Below, piece by piece: positions 34,352-42,357 of a stretch of 55,339 nucleotides of DNA; the first letter of the stretch is position 1, and each line of letters opens with the position of its first letter. Source of the stretch: Acetobacter sp. AN02 (lineage in GTDB: Bacteria > Pseudomonadota > Alphaproteobacteria > Acetobacterales > Acetobacteraceae); assembly GCF_029759835.1 (NCBI RefSeq), contig NZ_JAJJND010000006.1, positions 1-55,339 of the forward strand. Reading direction: 5' to 3'. A program made the translations under genes and the position numbers. The notes under the pieces are model-generated. The model ran no database searches, was not told the origin of the DNA, and saw only the letters and a list, made by a program, of their open reading frames with translations.

Positions 34352-36415
34352 ATGGCTGAATTTTTTCTTGAGCTTTTTTCCGAGGAAATTCCTGCCGGGA
34401 TGCAGGCCGGTGCCGGAGAGACGCTGCTTCGCCTTCTGGACAAGGCTCTGGCTCCGCTCAGCCCGTCTGATGCGCGCGCATTTACTGGGCCGCGGCGTAT
34501 TGCAGCCAGCCTGAAAGTGGATGAGCAGGTTGCGGCCAGTGTCGTATCCGAGCGCGGACCGCGTGAGAGCGCGCCTGAGCAGGCTCTGGCCGGTTTTCTG
34601 CGCAAACATGGCGCGACGAAGGACATGCTGGTCCTGGAGAACGGGTTCTGGGTTCTGAACCGTGAGATCCCTGCCCTTTCGGCTCCGGAGCATATAGCAG
34701 CCGTTCTGCCGGGTCTGATCCGCAGTTTTCCCTGGCCGAAATCGATGCGCTGGGGCCGTGGCAGTGCGATGACCTGGGTGCGCCCTCTGCGCCGGATCGT
34801 CTGTCTGCTGGACGGCAGGGTCGTTCCGTTCACTCTGGCGGAGGGTGAGGATAATGGTCACGATCTGCAAAGCGGTCATCTGACTGAAGGGCACCGCTTC
34901 CAGGGGGCTGCGGAGGCGATTTCCGTATCCGGCACGCAGGACTGGATCGAAGCCCTGAGGAAGGCCCGTGTTCTGGGTGATGCCTCTGAGCGTCGCGGGA
35001 TCATTGAGGCCGGGCTGGAGCGTCTTGCCTCTGCGGAGGGGCTGAGCATCGTTCCGGATGCCGGTCTTGCCGATGAGGTTTCGGGTCTGACGGAATGGCC
35101 TGTGCCGTTCCTGGGCAGGATCGATGACAGCTTTATGGATCTGCCAGCCGAGGTGATGCAGGTTTCCATGCGGATCAACCAGCGTTACTTCGCCCTGCGG
35201 AAAAGCGACGGGTCTGCTGCTCCGCGGTTTGGCTTTATTGCGAATATCGAGCCTGCAGACGGTGGTGCACTGGTGATTGCGGGGAACGAGCGCGTGCTGC
35301 GCGCGCGTTTTTCGGATGCCCGGCATTTCTGGGATCTGGATCGCAGGCAGCCTCTTTCTTCCCGTGTTGCCGCGCTGGATAACGTGACGTTCCATGCGGC
35401 TCTTGGCAGCCAGGGCGAGCGTGTCCGCCGTATCGTGCGTCTTGCCGGGATTCTGGCGCCGCAGGTCAGGGCTTCTGCCGGGGATGCAGAGCGGGCTGCC
35501 CTGCTGAGCAAGGCTGATCTTTCGACCGGTATGGTCGGGGAGTTTCCCGAGCTTCAGGGTGTTATGGGCGGATATTATGCGCGCCATGACGGTGAGAGCG
35601 ATGCGGTTGCCGCGGCTGTCGGAGAACATTATCTGCCGCGCGGACCGGCGGACCGGGTGCCTTCCGCGCCGGTGTCTGTTGCGCTTGGCCTTGCGGACAG
35701 GATCGATACGCTGGTTGCGTTCTTTGCGGCCGGAGAGAAGCCGGGCGGCTCGGGAGACCCCTATGCACTGCGGCGGGCGGCTTTGGGCGTGATCCGTCTT
35801 ATTCGTGAGAATAGCCTGAGGCTGGATATGGTGAAGCTGTTCGTTCAGGCTTCGGAAGCTCTGCCGGAAAATCTGCGCGATGCGGCGGATATCGATCTGC
35901 TGCCCGGCTTCATTGCCGAGCGTCTGCGCGTGCAGCTTCGTGGCGAGGGCGCGCGGTATGACGTGCTTGCCGCGATCTCATCAGGAAACAGCGACACGGA
36001 TATCACGCGTCTTCTTGCCCGCACGCAGGCTCTGACGGATATGCTGGCCACGCCGGATGGCAGCAGCCTGCTGGCTGCCACGCGCCGTGCGTCCAATATC
36101 CTGCGGATCGAAGACAAAAAGGATGGTCCGCATGAGGGCACACCGGACGAGTCCCTCTACAGGCAGGATGAGGAACGGGCTCTGGCGCATATGCTGGGCA
36201 GCACAGCCGGAGCGGTTGAGGTGGCTATTGCGGAGGAACGTTTTTCCGATGCGATGAGGGAGGCTGCGGCTCTTCGTCCGCTTCTGGATGCGTTTTTTGA
36301 GCGTGTTACGGTCAATGATGCTGATGATGCGGTCCGCCGCAATCGTCTGAACCTGCTGTTTCAGTTCGTCCGGATGACGCGGCTGATTGCGGATTTCTCC
36401 CAGATCGAGGGATAG
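34352..36415 (+). CDS. glyS: Glycine--tRNA ligase beta subunit
   Basis: This 687-residue beta subunit binds tRNA-Gly and contributes the anticodon and editing-like domains. It begins MAEFFLELFSEEIPAGMQ, the family N-terminus, so the longer open frame starting at 34265 is not used. Other family marks are FPWPKSMRWG, FVRPLR-like VRPLRRIVCLL, GHRF, MRINQRYFALR, and the HD-like segment YYARHDGESDAVAAAVGEHYLPRGPAD. A C-terminal helical part (VNDADDAVRRNRLNLLFQF) ends the protein. It stops 3 bases before the convergent ymdB-like gene. Confidence 0.97.
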   Translation: MAEFFLELFSEEIPAGMQAGAGETLLRLLDKALAPLSPSDARAFTGPRRIAASLKVDEQVAASVVSERGPRESAPEQALAGFLRKHGATKDMLVLENGFWVLNREIPALSAPEHIAAVLPGLIRSFPWPKSMRWGRGSAMTWVRPLRRIVCLLDGRVVPFTLAEGEDNGHDLQSGHLTEGHRFQGAAEAISVSGTQDWIEALRKARVLGDASERRGIIEAGLERLASAEGLSIVPDAGLADEVSGLTEWPVPFLGRIDDSFMDLPAEVMQVSMRINQRYFALRKSDGSAAPRFGFIANIEPADGGALVIAGNERVLRARFSDARHFWDLDRRQPLSSRVAALDNVTFHAALGSQGERVRRIVRLAGILAPQVRASAGDAERAALLSKADLSTGMVGEFPELQGVMGGYYARHDGESDAVAAAVGEHYLPRGPADRVPSAPVSVALGLADRIDTLVAFFAAGEKPGGSGDPYALRRAALGVIRLIRENSLRLDMVKLFVQASEALPENLRDAADIDLLPGFIAERLRVQLRGEGARYDVLAAISSGNSDTDITRLLARTQALTDMLATPDGSSLLAATRRASNILRIEDKKDGPHEGTPDESLYRQDEERALAHMLGSTAGAVEVAIAEERFSDAMREAAALRPLLDAFFERVTVNDADDAVRRNRLNLLFQFVRMTRLIADFSQIEG

Positions 36416-36418
36416 ACC

Positions 36419-37234
36419 TCAGAAATCCGGCATTGTCTGGGAAAGAAGCCCGCCCAGCCGCAGGGGGGCGACTTTCCGGGCAAGGCCGGTGCTGTCATCT
36501 GTCTCGACCATCAGGCCGGAGACGGTTGCCTCTCCCTCTGCGGGCTGCAGTCTCTCTCCGGGCATTTTCCGGACGAAGCGGGAGATCGCTGCCGGTTTCT
36601 GCATGCCGATAATGCTGTCGTAATCTCCGCACATTCCGGCGTCGGTCTGATAGGCCGTTCCTCCGGGCAGGATACGGTGATCGGCTGTCGGGGTGTGGGT
36701 GTGAGTGCCGACCACGAGCGACACGGTTCCGTCCAGGACGCTGGCAAGCGAGCTTTTCTCGCTGGTGGCTTCGGCATGAACATCGATGATGGCGGCCTGA
36801 ATCGTCACGCCCAGGCGATGGCGGGATATGAGTTCCTGCGTCAGGCGGAACGGATCATCCATCGGGTCCATGAACACGCGGCCCATAACATTGGCCACCA
36901 GAACCTTCCGCCCGTCCGCCAGGCTGACGATCACGCTGCCCTGGCCCGGAGTTCCAGGCGGGAAATTCAGCGGGCGGATCACACGTTCAAGTCCTCCGAT
37001 CTCTCCGATCAGGTCCCGACGGTCCCAGGCATGATTGCCGAGCGTGATGACGTCCGTCCCTGCTGCCATAAGATCCCGTGCGATCCCCGGAGACAGGCCG
37101 AAGCCGTGGCTTGCATTTTCCGCGTTGACCACCACGAAATCGAGCCTGAGTTTTTCACGCAGTTCAGGAAGGCGGGTCGTGACGGCATCACGGCCGCTTC
37201 GACCGACGATATCTCCGAGAAACAGCAGCCTCAC
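36419..37234 (-). CDS. YmdB-like metallophosphoesterase (TIGR00282 family)
   Basis: This 271-residue calcineurin-like hydrolase has metal ligands in RLLFLGDIVGRSGRDAV, VVNAENASHGFG, DVITLGNHAWDRRDL, VGTHTHTPTADHRIL and GTAYQTDAGMCGDY. The family includes Bacillus YmdB, a phosphodiesterase that affects biofilm and RNA levels, and is widespread in alphaproteobacteria. The start is GTG at 37234, with no in-frame ATG near. It lies 115 bases after the 5-formyl-THF cyclo-ligase gene. The last two are near the end of the minus-strand run that includes 6S RNA and zapA. The substrate in this organism is not established. Confidence 0.93.
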   Translation of the reverse strand: MRLLFLGDIVGRSGRDAVTTRLPELREKLRLDFVVVNAENASHGFGLSPGIARDLMAAGTDVITLGNHAWDRRDLIGEIGGLERVIRPLNFPPGTPGQGSVIVSLADGRKVLVANVMGRVFMDPMDDPFRLTQELISRHRLGVTIQAAIIDVHAEATSEKSSLASVLDGTVSLVVGTHTHTPTADHRILPGGTAYQTDAGMCGDYDSIIGMQKPAAISRFVRKMPGERLQPAEGEATVSGLMVETDDSTGLARKVAPLRLGGLLSQTMPDF

Positions 37235-37349
37235 TCCGGTCTCCTTTTCCGGACAGCCGGGAGGCCGTCACCGTGTTTCAGGCGAATGGCGCCCTGTTAC
37301 TGCGTATGGTTTTACGTTCAGACCGGCAAGAATGAAACACCGGCCGCGT

Positions 37350-37910
37350 TCATGCTCCCGAAGTATGCAGCGCTCCCCGCTCCGTAATGATGAGCGGGAG
37401 CGGAATATCCCAGGGTTCGACCGGGAGGGCCTTCGCTTCCTGGAAGGAGAAGGCAAATCCCACGAGAATGGCGTTCGGAAAGGCCGTCAGAGTGCGATCG
37501 TAATACCCGCCGCCATATCCGAGTCTGTGCCCCTTTCTGTCGAAGGCCAGCATTGGCACCAGGATTAAATCCGGAGACATCACCGGGCCATCCGGATGGA
37601 ATGTTCCGAAACGACCTTCGATCATCCTGGCCTGTGGCGCCCAGAGCCGGAACTCAAGCGCTTCGCCGCGAGGAGGCGTTTCGGGCAGCAGGACGTTCCG
37701 GCCTGCCTCATGAAGACTGCGGTTCAGGGCACGGAGATCAGGCTCTCCCGGAAGCGGCCAGAGGGAGGCGATGGTCTGCGCGCCTGATCGGAGGATATGG
37801 GAGAGAAGTGCCTCTTCAAGCCCGGCAAGGGCTGCCGGATCCGATCCGGCTAATCTTTTTTCCCGCCAGCAGCGACGAAGCGTGGATTTTTCCGCGCGTA
37901 TGTCTGTCAT
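37350..37910 (-). CDS. fau: 5-formyltetrahydrofolate cyclo-ligase
   Basis: This enzyme (YgfA/MTHFS) uses ATP to turn 5-formyl-THF into methenyl-THF. The 186-residue protein has KSTLRRCWREKRLAG at the N-terminus. It also has VLLPETPPRGEALEFRLW, DLILVPMLAFDRKGHRLGYGGGYYDRTL (the cofactor and phosphate loop) and FAFSFQEAKALPVEPWDIPL. It lies immediately downstream of a 6S RNA gene on the same strand. That order is the same as in E. coli ssrS-ygfA and many alphaproteobacteria. The ATG is at 37910, about 10 bases after the predicted RNA end. Confidence 0.95.
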   Translation of the reverse strand: MTDIRAEKSTLRRCWREKRLAGSDPAALAGLEEALLSHILRSGAQTIASLWPLPGEPDLRALNRSLHEAGRNVLLPETPPRGEALEFRLWAPQARMIEGRFGTFHPDGPVMSPDLILVPMLAFDRKGHRLGYGGGYYDRTLTAFPNAILVGFAFSFQEAKALPVEPWDIPLPLIITERGALHTSGA

Positions 37911-37920
37911 GGGAAAGAGA

Positions 37921-38074
37921 CGGAGCCACCCTGACCGTTGGTCTTTACAACCTCCAGGACCTGCGAGTGCAGGTGGGCGCCAGGTAACATGACCAGGATC
38001 ACATCAGAGCCAGCTCCCGAGGAAGTGCTTATCGGCCCAGGGGATGAATTCGCCTGACGAGCCGGGCAGCCCCG
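37921..38074 (-). ncRNA. ssrS: 6S RNA
   Basis: Between zapA and fau, read on the minus strand, lies a 154-base stretch closed by a 10-bp stem (CGGGGCTGCC at its 5' end with GGTGGCTCCG at its 3' end, allowing G-U pairs). Near its 5' side it reads CCCCTGGGCCGATAAGCA, which closely matches the E. coli 6S segment CCCCTGAGCCGATATT as I remember it. An internal hairpin CACCTGC/GCAGGT-type element occupies the 3' half. The RNA mimics an open promoter and inhibits RNA polymerase. Its position next to zapA and fau is the conserved one. Ends are estimated from the stem. Confidence 0.88.
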
Positions 38075-38084
38075 CATGACTAAT

Positions 38085-38438
38085 CTAGTAGCGCTCAAGG
38101 GCGTCTGCAATGGTTTCGGCACGATCAGCGAGAATTTCCAGCTGTTCTTTCCACAGGGCGTTCTCCCTGATGGCCCTCTCTCCCGATGCCAGCGCTTCCG
38201 TTGTGGTGACGGAGAACATATCCGCCTGCATGTCGGAAATCTCGTCCGCCATCAGCAGGGCGGCCAGGACCAGAACGCGGGCTTCTCCGCTGAAGCCAAG
38301 GGCGCGGACTTTGGTGACGCGCTTTTCGACCTCGTGCGCCATAGACTGGAGGTGACGTTCCTCTCCGGCCTCACAGCCGATCGTGTAGACATAGCCGTTG
38401 ATACGGACAGACACCTGCGCCACGTTCTTATCCTTCAT
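38085..38438 (-). CDS. zapA: Cell division protein ZapA
   Basis: ZapA binds FtsZ and stabilises the Z ring. This 117-residue protein begins with the family segment AQVSVRINGYVYTIGCEAGEERHLQSMAHEVEKRV. A long helix follows (ARVLVLAALLMADEISDMQADMFSV) and a C-terminal coiled coil (RAIRENALWKEQLEILADRAETIADALE). Its start at 38438 overlaps the upstream gene by 11 bases, so coupling is likely. The 6S RNA gene follows within about 10 bases, which suggests a shared transcript that is processed. Confidence 0.93.
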   Translation of the reverse strand: MKDKNVAQVSVRINGYVYTIGCEAGEERHLQSMAHEVEKRVTKVRALGFSGEARVLVLAALLMADEISDMQADMFSVTTTEALASGERAIRENALWKEQLEILADRAETIADALERY

Positions 38439-38805
38439 CCTGGGACCGCGCGCGTGCGACGATGTCTCCGATTCTGGCGATCAGGGTATCGAGCTGTGCC
38501 GCGATTTCCTGCAGATCCGGACCCGGAGCCGACGGAGCTTCTGCCTGCGGGGCAGCGGGCTCAGCAGGAACCTGAGTTTCCTGCCATTTCCGTTCAAGCG
38601 CAAATGCAATACGGTCGAGCGCGGATGACAGCCTTCCCACGGCGTCCGGCCAGTTGTCCGGCAATACTCCGGCGTCCGTATCCGGCACCGGAGACCCCGC
38701 TACGGTTTCGTGCTCTTTATCCGACACTCTCTGCCCGCTTCCGATCCTGTTATCTTCCGTTTCAGGAATCCCTTCTGCCGCTCTTAACGTCAAGCCTGAC
38801 TTCAC
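38428..38805 (-). CDS. Small helical protein upstream of zapA
   Basis: I do not recognise a named family. The frame gives 125 residues from GTG 38805, with two predicted amphipathic helices (VGRLSSALDRIAFALERKW and DLQEIAAQLDTLIARIGDIV) joined by an Ala/Pro linker. It resembles the small coiled-coil proteins often found just upstream of alphaproteobacterial zapA. The start is doubtful. GTG 38805 has no ribosome site and lies only 8 bases from the divergent start at 38814. A GTG at 38727 has GGAAG 10 bases upstream and leaves room for promoters, including a TTGACG. The shorter form, 99 residues, is more likely. Confidence 0.6.
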   Translation of the reverse strand: MKSGLTLRAAEGIPETEDNRIGSGQRVSDKEHETVAGSPVPDTDAGVLPDNWPDAVGRLSSALDRIAFALERKWQETQVPAEPAAPQAEAPSAPGPDLQEIAAQLDTLIARIGDIVARARSQDEG

Positions 38806-38813
38806 GGACTGCC

Positions 38814-39245
38814 ATGTCTATTTTCAACGGATTCTCTGAAGAAAGTGTTCCTCTTTATGTGGAATGCCGGTCTGTGGCCGAAATCCTTGCTGCCGGTCTT
38901 TTTTCGCACCGGCATAACATTGGTGTGACAATTCTTTCTCCTGAAGCTGCAGCTTCCTTTATCGGCGTGGCGGCCTGGCGGGCGCTTGTTTCCCGTGCGG
39001 GTGCCGGTGTCGGGGAAGATATTCTGGATTGCGGGGATTCAGCGGGTTATACGCTTGAGGCTCTTCATGCCGGGCAGCAGAGGCTGATTTTTTCAGGCAA
39101 CCCGGAACAGAGGCGCTCCCTGTTCTGCATTGCGGAGCGGGCAGGAGCACGGATTCTGCCCGGCAGACCTGATGCAATGCGCTTTTCTTTGCTGTCTTCT
39201 GAACCGCTCATGCTTGTTCGCACCCTCGAAGAACGGTATCTGTGA
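38814..39245 (+). CDS. Unknown 143-residue protein
   Basis: No named family is recognised. The ATG at 38814 gives 143 residues, with an alternating strand/helix pattern: LYVECRSVAEILAAGLF, a hydrophobic core around ASFIGVAAWRALVSRAGAG, DILDCGDSAGYTLEALHAG, and RLIFSGNPEQRRSLFCIAERAG. The sequence is soluble with two or three cysteines. The longer open frame starting at 38076 is antisense to zapA and is rejected. It is 55 bases upstream of the class I aldolase gene and may share its transcript. The short strand-turn pattern could suit a Rossmann-like domain, but that is a guess. Confidence 0.65.
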   Translation: MSIFNGFSEESVPLYVECRSVAEILAAGLFSHRHNIGVTILSPEAAASFIGVAAWRALVSRAGAGVGEDILDCGDSAGYTLEALHAGQQRLIFSGNPEQRRSLFCIAERAGARILPGRPDAMRFSLLSSEPLMLVRTLEERYL

Positions 39246-39300
39246 CGGATTGCCTGAGTTGTCCGGACCTGTCCGGATGTCATGCCGAAGGATCACAGTC

Positions 39301-40215
39301 ATGTCTCTTACGCCCCGGGTCAAAGAAATCCTCTCCTATTACGAGAGCGACAATCCCGGCACGAAAGCCAATCTCGTCCGCTTCCTGAATGCCGGCAAGC
39401 TGGGCGGCACGGGTAAGCTGGTCATCCTGCCGGTGGATCAGGGCTTTGAGCATGGCCCGGCCCGCTCTTTTGCGGCCAACCCTGCCGGTTACGATCCGCA
39501 CTACCACTTTGAGCTTGCGATTGAGGCCGGTCTGAGCGGGTATGCCGCGCCTCTCGGGATGCTGGAAGCCGGTGCCGGTACGTTTGCCGGTCAGATTCCG
39601 CTGATTCTCAAATGTAACAGCTCCAACAGCCTTGCAACCGAGAAGGACCAGGCTGTTACGGGAACGGTGGCGGATGCGCTTCGCCTGGGCTGCTCGGGTA
39701 TCGGCTTTACGATCTATCCCGGCGCTGAATACTGCTTTGATCAGATGGAAGAGCTGCGTCAGCTGGCTGAGGAAGCCAAGGCGGCTGGTCTGGTCGTGAT
39801 CCTGTGGAGCTATCCGCGTGGTCCGCTTCTGGATAAGGCCGGCGAGACGGCGATCGATATCTGCGCCTATGCCGCGCATATGGCTGCTCTGACGGGCGCC
39901 CATATCATCAAGGTGAAGCCGCCGACCGAGGTTCTGTCCCTTCCGGCCGCAAAGAAGGTCTATGAGGAGCAGAAGATCGACGTCTCCACGCTTCCTGCCC
40001 GGATTCGTCACGTTGTTCAGTCCTGCTTCAACGGCCGCCGGATCGTGATTTTCTCCGGCGGAGAGACGACGGGAACCGACGGTCTGCTGGGTATGATCCG
40101 CGGCATCAACGAGGGTGGCGGCTTCGGCTCCATCATCGGCCGTAATGTCTTCCAGCGTCCGAAGGCCGAGGCTCTGCAGCTGCTTGAGGAAATCACCACG
40201 ATTTTCAAAGGCTGA
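39301..40215 (+). CDS. fbaB: Class I fructose-bisphosphate aldolase (DhnA/FbaB type)
   Basis: This 304-residue TIM-barrel enzyme splits fructose 1,6-bisphosphate through a Schiff base. The likely Schiff-base lysine is Lys204 in GAHIIKVKPPTE. Other family marks are LVILPVDQGFEHGPARSF, TVADALRLGCSGIGFTIYPG, and the phosphate-binding IFSGGETTGTDGLLGMIRGI with GFGSIIGRNVFQRP. It is the archaeal-type class I enzyme rather than the zinc class II enzyme. Acetic acid bacteria run little Embden-Meyerhof flux, so a gluconeogenic role is plausible. The ATG at 39301 is used; the frame extended to 39130 is antisense to nothing but has no support. Confidence 0.95.
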   Translation: MSLTPRVKEILSYYESDNPGTKANLVRFLNAGKLGGTGKLVILPVDQGFEHGPARSFAANPAGYDPHYHFELAIEAGLSGYAAPLGMLEAGAGTFAGQIPLILKCNSSNSLATEKDQAVTGTVADALRLGCSGIGFTIYPGAEYCFDQMEELRQLAEEAKAAGLVVILWSYPRGPLLDKAGETAIDICAYAAHMAALTGAHIIKVKPPTEVLSLPAAKKVYEEQKIDVSTLPARIRHVVQSCFNGRRIVIFSGGETTGTDGLLGMIRGINEGGGFGSIIGRNVFQRPKAEALQLLEEITTIFKG

Positions 40216-40228
40216 GCCTGATTTTCTG

Positions 40229-40822
40229 ATGAACGATACTGCGTCTGGCACAGCCGATCCCTGCGAACTTTATCTCGTCACGCCGGTTGTGTCCGATGTC
40301 AGGTCTTTCCTACCTGTTCTTGAGCGGACCCTTTCCCTGCTTCGTCCGTCGGCCTTACGGCTGAGACCTGAGGGGGATGAGGCCGCTCAGAGGGAGATTA
40401 TCTCCCTGCTCTGTCCGAAGATTCAGGCTCATGATGTGGCCCTGATTCTTGAAGGGCCCCCTGCCCTCGCCCGCTCCTGCGGCTGTGATGGTGTGCATGT
40501 CCCTGCATCCGAGGTAGCTGCCGCCCGTCGTGCTGCCGGGGATAATCTGCAGCTTGGCGCTTTTTGTGCTGACGGGCGCGACGACGCCATGACCGCCGGA
40601 GAGGACGGAGCGGATTACATATCTTTCAGCGCGGATAAGGCCATGCTGGCCTGGTGGCGTTCTGTTGCCGAACTTCCGGGGGTTGCTGAACTCCCGGATT
40701 TCAATCCTGATGATTCTGCCGGTCTTCTGAAAGAGCTTCAGGCGTGTTCGGACTTCATTGCGGTCGGAGGAGAGGCCCTCTGGAGCAATCCGGAAAAATT
40801 CCTTCGTCTGTGGGGCGGCTGA
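40229..40822 (+). CDS. ThiE-like thiamine phosphate synthase homologue
   Basis: This 197-residue TIM-barrel protein resembles thiamine phosphate synthase/TenI. It has an LYLVTPVVSD start, a CDGVHVPASEV segment where ThiE has DGVHLGQ, ADYISFSADKA where ThiE has a YI/GFGP loop, and a C-terminal DFIAVGGEALWSNP phosphate loop. The pyrophosphate-binding Gln is missing (VPASE instead of LGQED), and the early R-x-K motif is RLRPEGDE. It may therefore be a diverged or regulatory paralogue rather than a working ThiE. It starts 13 bases after the aldolase stop, so the two are co-transcribed. It converges with nadB. Confidence 0.75.
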   Translation: MNDTASGTADPCELYLVTPVVSDVRSFLPVLERTLSLLRPSALRLRPEGDEAAQREIISLLCPKIQAHDVALILEGPPALARSCGCDGVHVPASEVAAARRAAGDNLQLGAFCADGRDDAMTAGEDGADYISFSADKAMLAWWRSVAELPGVAELPDFNPDDSAGLLKELQACSDFIAVGGEALWSNPEKFLRLWGG

Positions 40823-40826
40823 CAGT

Positions 40827-42272
40827 TCAGTGTCGGCTGTCTGAGTGATTTCTGATCCTGGCGATTTCCTTCAGGATGAACGGAAGCGCGAAATCGGAGT
40901 GCTTGGCCTCTTCCATGCCGGATGGAAAATCCATTCTGTAATGACAGCCTCGGCTTTCCTGCCGTCTTAATGCTCCGAGACAGCAGGTGGTGACGAGCAG
41001 CGCGGCGTCATCAAAGCTGACGAATTCCGCGAGCTTGCTGATCACCAGTTCCAGAACTTTTGCCGATCTCACGGGAGAAAGCGCCACGTATGAAAGGCGC
41101 TGCAGCAGACCGGCGAGACCGTGTGGCCTTACTCCCGCGGTATGGTTCTGGTTCATGAGCGGAAAACGGGCTGTCTCGCGAATGAGGACATTCTGTGCGA
41201 CCCTTCGGCTGAACAGGAGCGCTTCCAGAAAAGCATTTCCGGGCAGATAATCCGCCCCGTGAAGGCCCGTGCTTGCAATCTCGCCGCAGGCCCATAGCCC
41301 TGGCACAGAGCTTCTGCCGTCTGTATCGACAAGAATACCTCCCGTATGAAACGCCGGGCTTGCGGTGACGGGAAGTTTTTCTACAGTCAGATCACGTCCC
41401 GCGCGACGACTGTTTTCCATAAATCTGATCCAGGTTGTATTCGTCAGATGACGCGGGTCCGCGGCTGCCTCGCTGAGATCGAGATAGACACGGTGACCGC
41501 TTTCGGTCTGACGCCAGACGGCGCGGGCCAGCGCCGGTCTGTCCCTGACCGGGAAGAACAGAGGATGATTTTTTTCGTCGGAAAAGAAGATGGTCTCTGC
41601 CGAAACGTTCTCAGGGACAAAAATCTGCTCCTGCCCCTCCGTGAACGTCAGGGGATGAAAGTGAATAAATTCCGGATCGCGTATGTGTGCACCGGCGCGT
41701 AAGGCCAGGGATATTCCGCATGTTTCCGGCTGACGGCCACGGATTACGGAGGTGACGCCGCCTGAGGCAAGGATCACGGCATCGGTGCTGATCTGTATGC
41801 TGCGCTCATCCGCACGGAGGGAGACACCAGTCACACGTCCCTCCGTCTTTGTTATTCCCGTAAGAACGGCGGGGGACAGGAGTGTGATATTTCTGTTCTG
41901 TCTGACTCTGTCGAGAAGGCTGGCACGCAAATCTTCTCCGTTTCCATTCTTTTCCCGCAGTTCGGCGGGAATAAAATCAGCCATATCTTTCTGAATGAGG
42001 CTGTTGCTGTCTGCAAAAAGCTGCACTGTCTCCGGCAGGCAGAGACCGTCTCCGCAGGCGAGCGTTCCTCCGGAGCGTGCGATAAATGTTTTTGATGTGA
42101 TTTCCGGATCAGGAAGGGGTTCACGACGATACGGACAGCCTCTGTTCTCTCCCGATGAGACGACAATACATGGTGCATCCTGCATATGCAGGGCAATCAG
42201 AAGTCCGGCGATACTGCTTCCCGCGATAACCGGCTGTCCATGAAGTTTATCGATATTTTCCGGAGTGTTCAC
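40827..42272 (-). CDS. nadB: L-aspartate oxidase-like protein, apparently degenerate
   Basis: This 481-residue protein has the NadB/succinate-dehydrogenase flavoprotein layout. FAD-binding GxGxxG is altered (IAGSSIAGLLIALHM). The conserved S-x-W-A-Q-G-G segment is replaced by sequence with PYRREPLPDP, after which TLACGDGLCLPETV resumes the family pattern. Substrate motif FHPT reads FHPLTF, and RGEG is lost (ENVSAETIFF). The active-site Arg (in RPALARAV) and His (PAFHTGG, shortened) persist, as does GEIASTGLHGADYLPGNAFLEAL. NadB makes iminoaspartate for NAD synthesis. The frame is open, but several motifs suggest lost activity. The start is GTG 42272, with CCGGAG 8 bases upstream. nadA and nadC are not adjacent. 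Confidence 0.75.
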   Translation of the reverse strand: MNTPENIDKLHGQPVIAGSSIAGLLIALHMQDAPCIVVSSGENRGCPYRREPLPDPEITSKTFIARSGGTLACGDGLCLPETVQLFADSNSLIQKDMADFIPAELREKNGNGEDLRASLLDRVRQNRNITLLSPAVLTGITKTEGRVTGVSLRADERSIQISTDAVILASGGVTSVIRGRQPETCGISLALRAGAHIRDPEFIHFHPLTFTEGQEQIFVPENVSAETIFFSDEKNHPLFFPVRDRPALARAVWRQTESGHRVYLDLSEAAADPRHLTNTTWIRFMENSRRAGRDLTVEKLPVTASPAFHTGGILVDTDGRSSVPGLWACGEIASTGLHGADYLPGNAFLEALLFSRRVAQNVLIRETARFPLMNQNHTAGVRPHGLAGLLQRLSYVALSPVRSAKVLELVISKLAEFVSFDDAALLVTTCCLGALRRQESRGCHYRMDFPSGMEEAKHSDFALPFILKEIARIRNHSDSRH

Positions 42273-42316
42273 TGAACACGCTCCGGCATGGCAGAAACGG
42301 GTGCTGTCATTGTCAT
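42269..42316 (-). other. 15-codon mini-ORF overlapping the nadB start
   Basis: On the minus strand an AGGAG-led ATG at 42316 (and a second at 42310) opens a frame of 15 codons, MTMTAPVSAMPERVQ. Its stop TGA overlaps the nadB GTG as GTGA, a junction usual between adjacent operon genes. It may be a leader peptide that couples nadB translation, or the remnant of a deleted upstream gene such as nadA. Neither is proven. Confidence 0.35.
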
Positions 42317-42357
42317 GTCTCCTGAGCGGAGAATGACGAAAATTTCTGACTAACCGG

